64,000 nucleotides of DNA from CALABS01 sp050260775 (GTDB lineage Bacteria > Pseudomonadota > Alphaproteobacteria > Rhodospirillales > Magnetospirillaceae), in NCBI GenBank assembly GCA_050260775.1, contig JBLNCP010000032.1, positions 1-64,000 of the forward strand. Reading direction: 5' to 3'. This document shows positions 17,392-27,625 of this stretch, piece by piece (position 1 is the first letter of the stretch; every line of letters begins with the position of its first letter). Below the pieces are notes generated by a model. The model was given only the letters and a program-made list of their open reading frames with translations. It ran no database searches and was not told the origin of the DNA. The position numbers were made by a program, and so were the translations under genes.

Positions 17392-18857
17392 CAGTCTTCG
17401 AGCGAGATTTGCCATGTGTCGAGCGTCGTCCCCACCTGCTGGTCGAGGATGGTCAGGGCGTTGAGGTAACCGATCATGGCGCCGAGCTCGATGCTCTCCG
17501 CCGCCCTCAGGTCGGCCTCGTAGCTCAGGACCTGGAAATTCGAGGACCGCCCGACCTGCAGCTTCTCGCGCTCGATCTCGACCTTGCGCGAGGCGAGGCC
17601 GAGGGCGCGGCGGGCGATCTCGTACTGGCGCCACCGGGTTTCGACGTTGCGCACGGCGTCGCGGGTCTGATGCTCGACCTGCTGGCGGACGGCCTCGAGC
17701 CTGAGGTCGGCGGTCTTGGCCGCGACGCCCGCCGCCACCTCCGCCTTTTCCGCATTGAGGTCGCCGAGCGGCACCACCATCTGCAGGCCGCCGTAGCTGT
17801 TGCGCTGGAGCCTGGGGTTGGCGGGGTCCTGGCGCATCGCCCCGGTTCCGGCCACGGCGGAGACGTCCCACAGCCGGCCGTTCTTGGCCACCCCGAGACC
17901 CAGCCGGGCCCGCTCCACCGCGATCATCTGCGCCAGATACTCCGGCTGGCTGTCGAAGGTCAGCGCCAGCGCGCGCTCAAGGGGCACCCGCACCGGCTGC
18001 ACCGCGATGCGCTCGCTGGCCACCACGTCGGTGCGGGGGTCGAGCGCCAACTTCTCCAGCAGCGCCAGGCGGGCCGAATCGACCCCGTTCAAGGCCTGCT
18101 CCACCGCCAGTTCCTGGTTGGCGGCGTCGGACTCGGTCTGCACGACCTCGACCTCGGCCATGCGGCCGGCCTCGATCAGCGCCCGGTTGACCGACAGCAA
18201 TTCCCGCGACCGCGCCAGCGACTCGCGGCTGATGCGGAGCTGCTCCTGGGCGTGCACGAAGGCCCGGTAGGCCTGCACGATCTCGGTCACCGTGCGCGCC
18301 ACCGTGGCCTTCAGCGCCAGCCGGTTGACCTTCTCGTCCAGTTGGGCGATGCGCACCGGCGCCATGTTGGCGTCGAGCCCGCCGTTGCGGAGCAGCGGCT
18401 GGATCACCGCCAGGTTGAGGTTCGACGCGGAGGCCCGCTGGGCGCCGCCCACCTTGTCGGTGGTGTTGGCCCAACTGAGTGCGATCTGGGTGCCGACCGG
18501 AGTCGTCAGGGTGGCGACGGGGGTGAGGTTGCCGGACGACCCGGGCTCGCCCTGATCGCGGCGGGACAGGTAGGAGGCGCTGACCGTCAGCTTGGGCGTG
18601 AAGCGGTCCTCGGCCACGCGCAGCTCGAATTTCTGCAGGATCCGATCGATCTGGGCGGCACGGATGGTACGGTTGTCCCGCAGGCCCAGCGCCACCGCCT
18701 CGGGCAGGGTGAGCTCGATGCGGGGGCCTTCCGCCGCCGGGGGAACCACGGGCGGCGGCTTGGGCTTGGCCGCCGCATTCTGCGCCAGTGCCGTCCCGCC
18801 CCCCATCAGCAGCGCGACGACCGCGGTGACGATCAAACGGTTCCGGCTGCCTGCCAT
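17391..18857 (-). CDS. TolC-family outer membrane efflux protein
   Basis: A 488-residue protein with a signal peptide (cleavage expected after GGGTALAQ, about residue 26), then the duplicated TolC fold. The first repeat starts at LTLPEAVALGLRDNRTIRAA, and long alpha-hairpins with typical A/L/E/R heptads run through both halves, with beta strands such as KLTVSASYLS and RNSYGGLQMVVPLGD. It would form the outer-membrane exit duct for the adaptor encoded immediately downstream. Upstream, 129 nt separate it from a convergent-facing unknown gene on the same strand. Confidence 0.9.
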   Translation of the reverse strand: MAGSRNRLIVTAVVALLMGGGTALAQNAAAKPKPPPVVPPAAEGPRIELTLPEAVALGLRDNRTIRAAQIDRILQKFELRVAEDRFTPKLTVSASYLSRRDQGEPGSSGNLTPVATLTTPVGTQIALSWANTTDKVGGAQRASASNLNLAVIQPLLRNGGLDANMAPVRIAQLDEKVNRLALKATVARTVTEIVQAYRAFVHAQEQLRISRESLARSRELLSVNRALIEAGRMAEVEVVQTESDAANQELAVEQALNGVDSARLALLEKLALDPRTDVVASERIAVQPVRVPLERALALTFDSQPEYLAQMIAVERARLGLGVAKNGRLWDVSAVAGTGAMRQDPANPRLQRNSYGGLQMVVPLGDLNAEKAEVAAGVAAKTADLRLEAVRQQVEHQTRDAVRNVETRWRQYEIARRALGLASRKVEIEREKLQVGRSSNFQVLSYEADLRAAESIELGAMIGYLNALTILDQQVGTTLDTWQISLED

Positions 18858-18986
18858 TCATCCAACCCCGGCTTTCGATCTATCACCCCTTATACGTGCG
18901 TACTCGGCGTGTACGCAATCTCTTTTGATTGTTGACGGCCACTACGAGCACCCGGCCAGGGGGTAGATACCCCGATACATATCGCG

Positions 18987-19625
18987 TCAGGCGGCACTCC
19001 TGCCGGCCTGCGCCATTTCCTCGCGCAGGACAGCCAGGCGGATTTGGGCGTTGCCGCGCAAATCCCCGAGCTGGCCGGCGGGATCCATGGCCGCCCAGTA
19101 GCCCTGCGGCTGCGCCAGCTCCAGTTCAAGCATGTGGGCGTAGACCTCGGCCGGAGCCGTGCCGTTCGCGGTCTCCCGCTGGTAAAGATCGGTCTTCTCG
19201 GCCTGGACCCGATCGAGCTGTTCGCGGGCGGCGTCCACGGTCCGGGAGAAGGCCTGCCATTCCGAGGCCGGGGCGCCATTGGCCGGCGGCTTCATGCACA
19301 CGGCTCGCGTGCCGTGGGCGAATGCCCCGGCCTGGTCGGCGGCATATCGGGCATCGCGGGCGATGCGGGCCAGGTCGTCGCGCACACCCGACGGCACCGG
19401 CGAACCGCCGTCATCCTGGCCCTGCGCCAGCACGCCCCCCAGTGTCTGGGAGGTGAGCAAGGCGGAGGACGGGCCGCTGACAATTTCTCCGGCAGGCGCC
19501 GGGGACTCGCCGCGCTCCCGGGCGCGCTCCGGCTCCTGGCTGTCGCCCGCTCCCCCGGCCGTCACCGCCCGTCCGCGGCATAGTTCGAGGGGGCCCGAGG
19601 CGGGGATGTTCGATTGGACGTGCAT
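18987..19625 (-). CDS. Hypothetical protein, disordered N-terminus and helical C-terminus
   Basis: A 212-residue product from ATG 19625 (MHVQSNIPASGP). The first hundred residues are rich in Gly, Ala, Ser and Glu and look disordered; the rest forms amphipathic helices (RDDLARIARDARYAADQAG, RTVDAAREQLDRVQAEKTD, AQIRLAVLREEMAQAG). There is no signal peptide or membrane segment. A longer reading from 19787 would extend into the intergenic region with atypical composition. No family is recognised. The next gene on the other side is the FlhE-like protein, divergently transcribed. Confidence 0.6.
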   Translation of the reverse strand: MHVQSNIPASGPLELCRGRAVTAGGAGDSQEPERARERGESPAPAGEIVSGPSSALLTSQTLGGVLAQGQDDGGSPVPSGVRDDLARIARDARYAADQAGAFAHGTRAVCMKPPANGAPASEWQAFSRTVDAAREQLDRVQAEKTDLYQRETANGTAPAEVYAHMLELELAQPQGYWAAMDPAGQLGDLRGNAQIRLAVLREEMAQAGRSAA

Positions 19626-19940
19626 GGCAGGGGGGTCCTCGCGTATTTGCGTTATGCAATACAACCCGCAATATGCATGCCAACCGTTGGGGGGCCGCTG
19701 GCCGGCCCGCGCGCCCGCATTCCCCGGCACATTCTGCCGATTGCCCGGACGATTTTTCCTACCGATAGGCATCTTTTTCCCAACCACGACCTTCCTTTGC
19801 GGGCACCGCCTGCGCTGTGGCAGCGCTCATTATGCCTCCTTGAGAGTGTCATTGCACCTTGAAGTGGTATTTCTTACGTGGTACGACTAACCGCGCTGGT
19901 TACCGACATGGGGTGACCAACAACCAAGGGGAGAAAGAGC
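19626..19940. other. Divergent intergenic region (315 nt), no gene found
   Basis: This stretch is more A+T-rich than its surroundings and should hold the promoters of the unknown gene (leftward) and the FlhE-like gene (rightward). A weak candidate promoter for the latter is TTGAAG (19859-19864) followed after 17 nt by TACGAC. A small perfect inverted repeat TAACC-N5-GGTTA spans 19888-19902. AAGGGGAGAAAGAGC just before 19941 is the ribosome binding site. No good sigma-54 or sigma-28 match was seen. Confidence 0.4.
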
Positions 19941-20387
19941 ATGAAACTTTCGTCTTTGACCAAGGCGCTCGCCGTTTCGGCGATCGCCCTGATGGGGGCC
20001 CTGACCGCCGGCCAGGCCGAGGCGTTCTCGGGGGCGTGGGGCAGCCAGACCGGCGGTCCGACCATCTACCAGACCAACTGGGCGTACTACAGCTCGGACA
20101 TCAACGCCCCCGCCGGCATCCCCACGACCGCCATCGTGACCTCGATGCCCTACAGCGCCGGGCTGTCCTATTACCCGACCGGGCTCAACGTCGGCGTGTG
20201 CCCGAGCGATGCCGGCGGCGGCTGCTACTGGACCACCTCGGCCTCGGGGACGATCTACCCGAGCGACAACCGCAAGGCGGCCCAGTCCTTCCGCTTCGGG
20301 TTCTACGTCGCCCAGTCGACCACCCACATCCTCAATCCGTACGTGTACGGGGGCGTGGACAACCTGGTCGTCAACTACACCTACTGA
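19941..20387 (+). CDS. FlhE-like secreted protein
   Basis: A 148-residue exported protein with a clear signal peptide (MKLSSLTKALAVSAIALMGA, cleavage after GQAEA near residue 28). The mature part follows the FlhE pattern: GAWGSQTGGPTIYQ, then INAPAGIPTTAIVTSMPY, GLNVGVCPS with a paired cysteine in GGGCYW, SASGTIYP, a strand AAQSFRFGFYV, and the ending DNLVVNYTY, equivalent to the NEVIVNYR end of enterobacterial FlhE. FlhE is a periplasmic flagellar protein linked to proton leakage through the export gate. No flagellar gene is nearby; a PapD-like chaperone gene follows 58 nt downstream. Confidence 0.75.
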   Translation: MKLSSLTKALAVSAIALMGALTAGQAEAFSGAWGSQTGGPTIYQTNWAYYSSDINAPAGIPTTAIVTSMPYSAGLSYYPTGLNVGVCPSDAGGGCYWTTSASGTIYPSDNRKAAQSFRFGFYVAQSTTHILNPYVYGGVDNLVVNYTY

Positions 20388-20445
20388 CGCGAAGCCGCGG
20401 GGAAGAGGTCGCCTTCCCCGCGGTGCCCGTCCCGGGAGACCATCG

Positions 20446-21276
20446 ATGCCTCATGCCCTGCCGCCTGCCGCAGGCGCCCTCGCCCTCCTCCTGGCGTCCA
20501 CGCCGGCCGCCTGGTCGGCCGCGCCGCTGGAAATCCAGCCCACCAGCCTGACCCTCTCCGAGACGACCGGGTCCGCCGACCTCGCGGTCACCAACGGCCG
20601 CTCGGTCCCCACGGCCTTCGAGGTGCGGGCCTTCGCCTGGACGCAAGGGCCGAAGGGCGAGATCCAGCTGGCGCCGAGCGAGGAGATCCGTGTGCAGCCG
20701 GGCACCTTGACCGTCGCGCCCAACGAAACCGGCATCGTCAAGGTCCAGATCTCCGCCCCGCCCCCCGCCGCGCTTGAGACCACCTACCGCGTCAGCCTCC
20801 GCGAGCTGCCCGACCGGCCGGCCGAGGACGGGGAAACCATCAAGGTGCTCAACGCCGTCAGCATCCCGGTGTTCCGGCCCCCGGCGGCCGCGGTCAGCGC
20901 CGGCACCATCGAAATCCCCGGGATCGACGACGGCCGCCTGCCCTTCACGGTCAGGAACGGCGGCAGCGGCCATGTCTTCGTGGAGGCCGTCTCGGTCACC
21001 GGACGGGATGCGAAGGGAAAGGTCGTGTTCGACCTGAACCGGCGCGGCTGGTACGTCCTGGCCGAGGGGCGGCGGGATTTCGATTTCGCCCTGGCGCGCA
21101 AGGACTGCCTGAAGACCAGCACCATGATCGTGCGCGCCCGCCTGCTCGACGGCGGAACCTGGGAGGGCACAACTCCCGTGCTCCGGCAGAAGTGCGGCAA
21201 CGGCCGCAAGACCGAATTCGCAGAGACCGCGGAGGCGGGCAGCTCCACCCTCAGCCTCGTGCCGCCCGGCCGGTAG
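20446..21276 (+). CDS. Periplasmic pilus-type (PapD-like) chaperone
   Basis: A 276-residue exported protein: signal peptide through about residue 23 (ASTPAAWSA), then two immunoglobulin-like domains. The first has LEIQPTSLTLSETTGSADLAVTN, RVQPGTLTVAPNETGIVKVQ and the chaperone strand TTYRVSLRELPDRP followed by SIPVFRPP. Such proteins cap pilin-like subunits by donor-strand complementation. No usher or pilin gene is in the window, so the client is unknown; the preceding FlhE-like protein may be one. ATG 20446 follows GGGAG by 7 nt. Confidence 0.85.
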   Translation: MPHALPPAAGALALLLASTPAAWSAAPLEIQPTSLTLSETTGSADLAVTNGRSVPTAFEVRAFAWTQGPKGEIQLAPSEEIRVQPGTLTVAPNETGIVKVQISAPPPAALETTYRVSLRELPDRPAEDGETIKVLNAVSIPVFRPPAAAVSAGTIEIPGIDDGRLPFTVRNGGSGHVFVEAVSVTGRDAKGKVVFDLNRRGWYVLAEGRRDFDFALARKDCLKTSTMIVRARLLDGGTWEGTTPVLRQKCGNGRKTEFAETAEAGSSTLSLVPPGR

Positions 21277-21289
21277 AAGGTCTTCGTCA

Positions 21290-21340
21290 CCCCCGGGCCT
21301 GATCCGGGGGTTCCAGGGATGGCCGGGTCAGGCCGGCCAT
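21290..21340. repeat. Paired palindromes of a dispersed intergenic element
   Basis: Two perfect inverted repeats stand side by side: CCCCCGG-N7-CCGGGGG (21290-21310) and ATGGCCGG-N6-CCGGCCAT (21319-21340). Twin GC-rich hairpins of this form are typical of REP-like elements in alphaproteobacterial genomes. The position, 14 nt after the chaperone stop, would also allow it to protect or end that transcript. No T tract follows. Confidence 0.65.
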
Positions 21341-21387
21341 GACGACGAACGAAACCCGCCACGATTTCCTAAGGCTCAAGGATACCG

Positions 21388-22085
<698 letters not shown>

Positions 22086-22089
<4 letters not shown>

Positions 22090-23273
22090 CCGCCGCGCCG
22101 CCCCTCCGCCTGCTGATGCCGCTGCTGGCCGCCGAGGCGCTGGCCAATGTCCGGGCCGTCGGCCAGCGGTCCCTGCTGGCCCTTCTCGGCATCGTCATCG
22201 GAACCGCCGCGGTGATCGCCATGGTCAACATCGGCGACAACGCCTCGGCCGAATCCATGCGCGCCTTCGAAGCCATGGGCCCCGACCTGATCGTGGTGCA
22301 GAACGGCTTCTCCGCACCGGGGAAGGATCTGGGCCTGCCCGCAGACGCACTGGAACGGCTGTCCCAATCGGTGGCCCAGGTCGCCATGGTGGCGCCGCTG
22401 ACCACCGCCGGACGGCGCCTCGGCCGTGGCGCCGGGATACCCGCAACCTTGGTAGGGGCCACCCCCGGCCTTACCGAAGCGGCCCGCCTCAGGCTGGCCG
22501 AGGGACGGTTCGTCTCGCCCTTCGACCGCCTGGACACCTTCGCCGTGGTCGGCGCCCGCGTCGCCACCGCCTTGTCGCTGAAGGTGGGGGACCGCCTGCG
22601 CCTCGACAATTACCTGTTCACCGTGATCGGCGTCCTGGAGGAGGCCGGCGCCAACCCGTTGATGCCGTTCGAGGTCAACGAGGCGGTGGTGGTTCCCCTG
22701 GCCGCCATGCGCCGCCTCGTCGCCAATCCGGCGCCTTCGACGGCACTGGCACGGGCGGCGGCGGGAACCGACGCGGTGGAGGCCGGCGCGGCGCTCGCCG
22801 CGAAGCTCCAGGAGCTGCGGCACGGGCGCGCGGTGCAGGTCCAGAGCGCCCGGCAATTGGTCGAAGGCATGCGCAAGCAGGCCCAGCTCTTCACCGCCCT
22901 GCTGGCCGCCATCGGCGCCATCTCGCTGGTGGTCGGCGGCGTCGGCGTGATGAACGTGATGCTGATGAACGTGTCCGAGCGCCGGCGCGAGATCGGCCTG
23001 CGCATGGCGGTGGGCGCCCGGCGCAGCCACATCCGCGCCATGTTCCTGTTCGAGGCGGCCACCCTCTCGCTCGCCGGCGGCGCCGCCGGCACCGTGCTCG
23101 GGGTGCTGGCCGCCCTGGCGTTCGCATCGGTCTCGGGCTGGCAGTTCGCGCTGGCCGCCGAGGCCCTGCCGCTCGGAGGAATGATCTCGGTGGTCACCGG
23201 CCTGTTCTTCGGCGCCTACCCGGCCGCCAGCGCCGCCGCGCTGGATCCAATCGAAACCCTGCGGGCGGCCTAG
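22086..23273 (+). CDS. MacB/FtsX-type ABC transporter permease
   Basis: A 395-residue inner-membrane protein. It has one membrane segment near residues 25-47 (RSLLALLGIVIGTAAVIAMV), a large MacB periplasmic core domain (about 50-265), and three C-terminal segments around 275-390. Family motifs include GGVGVMNVMLMNVSERRREIGLRMAVGA. The start is GTG 22086, overlapping the ATPase stop. It ends only 3 nt from the convergent ABC ATPase gene. Likely substrates of this class are peptides, macrolides or lipids; none can be chosen here. Confidence 0.92.
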
Positions 23274-23276
23274 GCT

Positions 23277-24590
23277 TTAGCCTGCGCCCTCGGCCGCCTG
23301 CTCCTCCTCGGGCAGCAGCAGCACGCCGGAATTGTAATCATAGTCGAAGATCTCGGCGTAGCGGCCCCAGGTGATCACGGTCTCCAGCACGCGCTCGGCC
23401 TCGTCGGCGGTGAGATAGTCCTCCAGTTCCTGCAGGAAGCGGTCCTCCGGGGCACGGTGGTCGCGGCGCTCGTCGAGGATGCGGCGGATGTGGGCGGCGA
23501 GCGGGATCGTGCGCAGCAGATGCTCGCCGAAGATGACCTTGCGCTCCGCCTGGCCGGCCTCGACGAAGGAGCGCCCGGCGGCGGTCAGGAAGATGTCGCC
23601 TTTGACGATGCGGGCCAGCCCCAGCACCTTCAGGCCCTCGAAGTGGTGGAACAGGGCGTCGTCGGGCTGTTCGGTGGCTTCGGCCAGCGCCGGGATGTCG
23701 GCGCGGCCGTTGAAGGGCGGCTCGGCCACCGCCTCTAGCAGGTCGGCCATCTTGCCCGGCGTGGCGTCCGGCAGGCGGTAGCCGATGTGCAATTGCTCGA
23801 CCGCGGCGCCGGCGACGCGCGGCGAGGCGGTCATCAGGCCGTAGACCTCGTCGACGATCTGGCGGAAGGGCGTGGAATCGGGGTCGCGCGGGTGTTCGAG
23901 GCTCACCGGGATCTCGGCGCGGACCCGGCCGGGATCGCTGGAGAACACCAGCACCCGGTCGGCCATGAACACCGCTTCCTCGATGTTGTGCGACACCACC
24001 AGCATGCCCTTGGTGGGGATGCGCCGCTCCTGCCACAGCTCCAGCAGGTCGCTGCGCAGGGTCTCGGCGGTGAGCACGTCGAGCGCCGAGAACGCCTCGT
24101 CCATCAGCAGCACGTCGGGATCCATCACCAAGGCGCGGGCAAAGCCGACGCGCTGGCGCATGCCGCCCGACAGCTCCTTGGGGTAGGCGCCCTCGAAGCC
24201 GCCCAGCCCGATCATGTCGATGGCCGCCGTCGACTTGGCCTCGCGCTCGCGGGCCGGCAGGCCCAGCGCCTCCAGGCCCAGCTCCACGTTCTGCTGCACC
24301 GTCAGCCACGGAAACAGGGCGAAGCTCTGGAACACCATGGAAATGCCGCGCGCCGGGCCGCGGATGGGGGCGCCGCGGTACAGCACGTCGCCGCCGTTGG
24401 GGCGCACCAGGCCGGCCATGATCCGCAACAGCGTCGACTTGCCCGAGCCGGACTTGCCGAGAAGGGCGACGATCTCGCCGTCATTGAGCTGGAAGTCCAC
24501 GCCCTCCAGCACGGTGCGTTCGCTGCCGTCGGGGGTGCGGAACGCCTTGCGGACGTTGGCGAGCCGAAGCAGCGGCACATCGGTGGCCAT
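23277..24590 (-). CDS. NitT/TauT-type ABC ATPase with C-terminal AAA-associated domain
   Basis: A 437-residue ATPase. The N-terminal 250 residues are a nitrate/taurine-type nucleotide-binding domain: Walker A GKSGSGKST, VFQSFALFPWLTVQQNV, LSGGMRQRVGFARAL, LLMDEAFSALD and VSHNIEEAV. A C-terminal extension of about 180 residues (from EQLHIGYRLPDATPGKMADLLEA onward) matches the AAA-associated domain found on this ATPase subtype, probably regulatory. It starts 10 nt after the permease gene. No periplasmic binding protein gene is present, so the substrate is open. Confidence 0.9.
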   Translation of the reverse strand: MATDVPLLRLANVRKAFRTPDGSERTVLEGVDFQLNDGEIVALLGKSGSGKSTLLRIMAGLVRPNGGDVLYRGAPIRGPARGISMVFQSFALFPWLTVQQNVELGLEALGLPAREREAKSTAAIDMIGLGGFEGAYPKELSGGMRQRVGFARALVMDPDVLLMDEAFSALDVLTAETLRSDLLELWQERRIPTKGMLVVSHNIEEAVFMADRVLVFSSDPGRVRAEIPVSLEHPRDPDSTPFRQIVDEVYGLMTASPRVAGAAVEQLHIGYRLPDATPGKMADLLEAVAEPPFNGRADIPALAEATEQPDDALFHHFEGLKVLGLARIVKGDIFLTAAGRSFVEAGQAERKVIFGEHLLRTIPLAAHIRRILDERRDHRAPEDRFLQELEDYLTADEAERVLETVITWGRYAEIFDYDYNSGVLLLPEEEQAAEGAG

Positions 24591-24600
24591 CGGTTCCTCC

Positions 24601-26349
24601 TCAGCCGAGATGCAGGCGTTCGGTGGCGAGGGCGTAGAGCCGCCGCCAGACGAAATGGTTGAAGGCCATCACGAACAGACACATGACCGCGATGCCCAGC
24701 GCGATGCGGGGAAAGTCGCCGGACTCGGTCGCGCGGGCAATGTACGACCCCAACCCGGTGGCCACCAGCTTGGTGTCGCCCCAGCTCACCATCTCGGCGA
24801 CGATCGAGGCGTTCCACGACCCGCCCGAGGCGGTGATGGCGCCGGTGAGGTAGGACGGGAAGATGCCGGGCAGGATGAAGCGCTTCCAGCGCAGCCAGCC
24901 GGTCAGCCCGAGATTGCCCGAGGCGTCTTTGAGATCGGAGGGCAGCGACGACGCCCCGGCGATCACGTTGAACAGGATGTACCACTGGGTGCCCAGCACC
25001 ATCAGCGGGCTGGTCCACACCTCGACGTTGAGGTGCAGCGTGACGATGGCCATGACCGCCACCGGAAACACCAGGTTGGCGGGGAACGCGGCCAGGAACT
25101 GGGCCACCGGCTGCAGCGCCTGGGCAAGACGCGGCCGGAGGCCGATGGCGACGCCGATGGGAACCCAGACTAGCGAGGCCAGGCCGATCAGCACGACCAC
25201 GCGCACCGCCGTCGCGACACCCGACAGAAGGACGTGGCCGATTTCGGCCAAGCTGACCTCGCTTTGCACGAAATGAGTCACGCGCAAGAGGGCCGCCGCG
25301 ATCGCCACCGTGAGCACCGCCGTCCACGCCGTCCCCGCCCACGCCGGCAAGGCGAGCGAGAACCGCCGCCGCGCGCCGCCGGCCGCGGGCAGCGGATGGG
25401 GCAGCAACGCCGCCACCGCGTCCCATAGTTCCCCGGGAACCCGCGCGGCGGCACGGAAGAAGCGGGTGCGCTGGATGAGGGTCAGCATCCAGGATTGCGG
25501 GATCTCCTCCCCCGGCGTCTGCTCGAACTTGAACTTGTCCGCCCACGCCACCAGCGGACGGAAGATCAATTGGTCGTAGACCAGGATGCCGGCAAGCACC
25601 GCGAGAATCGCCAGTCCCACGGCGCCGAGGTCGCGCTGCTGGATGGCGAGCGCGATGTAGGAGCCGACGCCCGGCAGCAGGATCGACTGCCCCGACACCG
25701 TGATCGCCTCGGACGCCACCACGAAGAACCAGCCGCCCGACACCGACATCATCATGTTCCAGATCAGGCTGGGCGCGGCGTAGGGCAGTTCCAGCCGCCA
25801 GAAGCGCCGCCACGGCGACAGATGGAACATGGCCGAGGCCTCGACCAGGTCGGCCGGCACCGTCCGCAGCGAGGCGTAGAGCGAAAACGCCATGTTCCAC
25901 GCCTGCGAGGTGAAGATCGCGAAGATCGCCGCCAGCTCGACGCCGAGCAGGCGCCCCGGGAACAGGGCGATGAACCCGGTCACGGTGATCGACAGAAACC
26001 CCAGGATCGGGATCGATTGCAGGATGTCGAGAATGGGGATCAGCACCCGGCCGAGGGCGGGGATCTTGGCGGCCAGGGTGGCGTAGACCAGGGTGAACAG
26101 CAGCGAGGCCCCCAGCGCCGCCAGCATGCGCAGCGCGCTGCGCAGCAGGTATTGCGGCAGCATGGCGGCATCCAGCGACAGCGGCATCGGCTCGCCCACG
26201 TCGTAGGGCACGCCCATCTGGGCGCCGCCATAGGCCAGCAAGGCCAGCACGGCGAACACCACCGGCAGCAAGGCCAGGTCCCAGACATTGGGCCGGAAGG
26301 ACGCCATGACGCCGCCGGGTGAACGGGGCGACCAGATGGAAAACGGCAT
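24601..26349 (-). CDS. ABC transporter permease, two fused permease domains
   Basis: A 582-residue membrane protein formed by two binding-protein-dependent permease domains in tandem. Each half has about six membrane segments and an EAA-like loop (EASAMFHLSPWRRFWRLELPYAAPSL in the first, DASGNLGLTGWLRWKRFILPGIFPSY in the second, each broken here only for reading). A fused permease replaces the usual homodimer and pairs with the ATPase gene 10 nt downstream. The ATG at 26349 is preceded by GGGAGAGGGGG. Related systems move anions such as nitrate, sulfonates or bicarbonate; the substrate cannot be fixed. Confidence 0.9.
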   Translation of the reverse strand: MPFSIWSPRSPGGVMASFRPNVWDLALLPVVFAVLALLAYGGAQMGVPYDVGEPMPLSLDAAMLPQYLLRSALRMLAALGASLLFTLVYATLAAKIPALGRVLIPILDILQSIPILGFLSITVTGFIALFPGRLLGVELAAIFAIFTSQAWNMAFSLYASLRTVPADLVEASAMFHLSPWRRFWRLELPYAAPSLIWNMMMSVSGGWFFVVASEAITVSGQSILLPGVGSYIALAIQQRDLGAVGLAILAVLAGILVYDQLIFRPLVAWADKFKFEQTPGEEIPQSWMLTLIQRTRFFRAAARVPGELWDAVAALLPHPLPAAGGARRRFSLALPAWAGTAWTAVLTVAIAAALLRVTHFVQSEVSLAEIGHVLLSGVATAVRVVVLIGLASLVWVPIGVAIGLRPRLAQALQPVAQFLAAFPANLVFPVAVMAIVTLHLNVEVWTSPLMVLGTQWYILFNVIAGASSLPSDLKDASGNLGLTGWLRWKRFILPGIFPSYLTGAITASGGSWNASIVAEMVSWGDTKLVATGLGSYIARATESGDFPRIALGIAVMCLFVMAFNHFVWRRLYALATERLHLG

Positions 26350-26452
26350 CTCCCCCTCTCCCTTGCTGGCGTGGCGACCGACGATCGCCCGGCGGCGATC
26401 CCGGCACCTTAGTAGGAGAGTTAAGGGAAATTAGCCAGATGGGTTTTGTCGC

Positions 26453-27625
26453 TCACCCCTTGGTGGTCAGGAAGACGATCACGGCGGCGAGGCAACTGGC
26501 GGCGATCACCGCCGCCATCGGCCAGGCGGTGGCTTCGCCGGCCGCCCCGACCAGCGGCGCCGCCATCGCCCCCAGCGCGAAGCGGAAGGTGCCGAGCAGC
26601 GCCGAGGCGCTGCCGGCGGTGCGGGCATGGTTGACCAGGGCCAGGGCCGAGGCGTTGGGGGCGATCAGGCCTTGGGCGGCGACGACCAGGAACAGGGCGC
26701 CGAGCAGGGCGGTGAGCGGGCCGCCGCCGAGAACGACGGCCAGCAGGGCGATTCCGCCGACCAGGGCGGCGAACACCCCGACCGCCATCATGCGGCGGGG
26801 GCCGGCCCGGTGCACCAGCCGCCCGTTGACCTGGCTGAAACCGATCAGGCCGAAGGCGTTGGCGCCGAACACCATGCTGAAGGCCTGGGGGCTGAGGCCG
26901 TAGATCTTCTGCAGCACGAAGGGCGAGCCGGCGATGTAGGCGAACATGGCCGCGAAGGACAGGCCGCCGGCCAGGGCGTAGCCGAGGAAGGCGCGGTCCC
27001 GCAGCACCACCCCGAATGCCTGCAGCATGGCGCCGATCCCCGCGGGATGCCTTTTCTCGCGCGGCAGCGTCTCGGGCAGGAAGCGTCCGGTGACCGCGAT
27101 GCTGAGCAGGCCGGCAACCGCCAGCGCCACGAAGATGGCGTGCCACGACCACAGCCACAGGAACTGCGCCCCCAGAAGCGGCGCCAGGATGGGCGCCAGG
27201 CCCATGACCAGCATGAGCAGCGAGAAGAAACGGGCCGCCTCGGCGCCGTGATAGAGGTCGCGGGTGACCGACATGGCGATCACCAGCGCCGCCGAGCCGC
27301 CCAGGCCCTGGCAGAACCTCAGGCCGATCAGCCAGTCGGCGGTGGGCGCCACGGTGCAGCCGAGCGAGGCCACCACGTAGACGGCAAGCCCGGCAAACAG
27401 CGGCCGGCGGCGGCCGATCGTGTCGCTCCACGGGCCGATGACCAGCTGGCCGAGCGCCAGGCCGAGGATGCAGGCGCTGAGCGTCATCTGGATCTGTGAC
27501 GGCCCGGTCTGGAGGTCGCGGGTCAGCATGGGCAGCGCCGGCAGATACATGTCGATGGACAACGGGCCGAGCGCGGTCAGCGACCCCAGGATGAGGACCA
27601 GTGCCACCGTGGAAATCTTATGCAT
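26453..27625 (-). CDS. Bcr/CflA-family multidrug MFS exporter
   Basis: A 390-residue protein with 12 predicted membrane segments. The N-terminus TALGPLSIDMYLPALPML is the Bcr/CflA signature, and the loop 2-3 motif GPWSDTIGRRRPLF is the major facilitator motif A. Such exporters use the proton gradient to expel bicyclomycin, chloramphenicol or other small molecules. It stands alone, 125 nt from its leftward neighbour and 103 nt from the ABC permease start. Confidence 0.92.
   Translation of the reverse strand: MHKISTVALVLILGSLTALGPLSIDMYLPALPMLTRDLQTGPSQIQMTLSACILGLALGQLVIGPWSDTIGRRRPLFAGLAVYVVASLGCTVAPTADWLIGLRFCQGLGGSAALVIAMSVTRDLYHGAEAARFFSLLMLVMGLAPILAPLLGAQFLWLWSWHAIFVALAVAGLLSIAVTGRFLPETLPREKRHPAGIGAMLQAFGVVLRDRAFLGYALAGGLSFAAMFAYIAGSPFVLQKIYGLSPQAFSMVFGANAFGLIGFSQVNGRLVHRAGPRRMMAVGVFAALVGGIALLAVVLGGGPLTALLGALFLVVAAQGLIAPNASALALVNHARTAGSASALLGTFRFALGAMAAPLVGAAGEATAWPMAAVIAASCLAAVIVFLTTKG

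Noticed and set aside
19626..19940. Sigma-54 or sigma-28 promoter for the FlhE-like gene
   Set aside because: TGGCAG at about 19817 has no GC element at the right distance, and no good sigma-28 pair is present.
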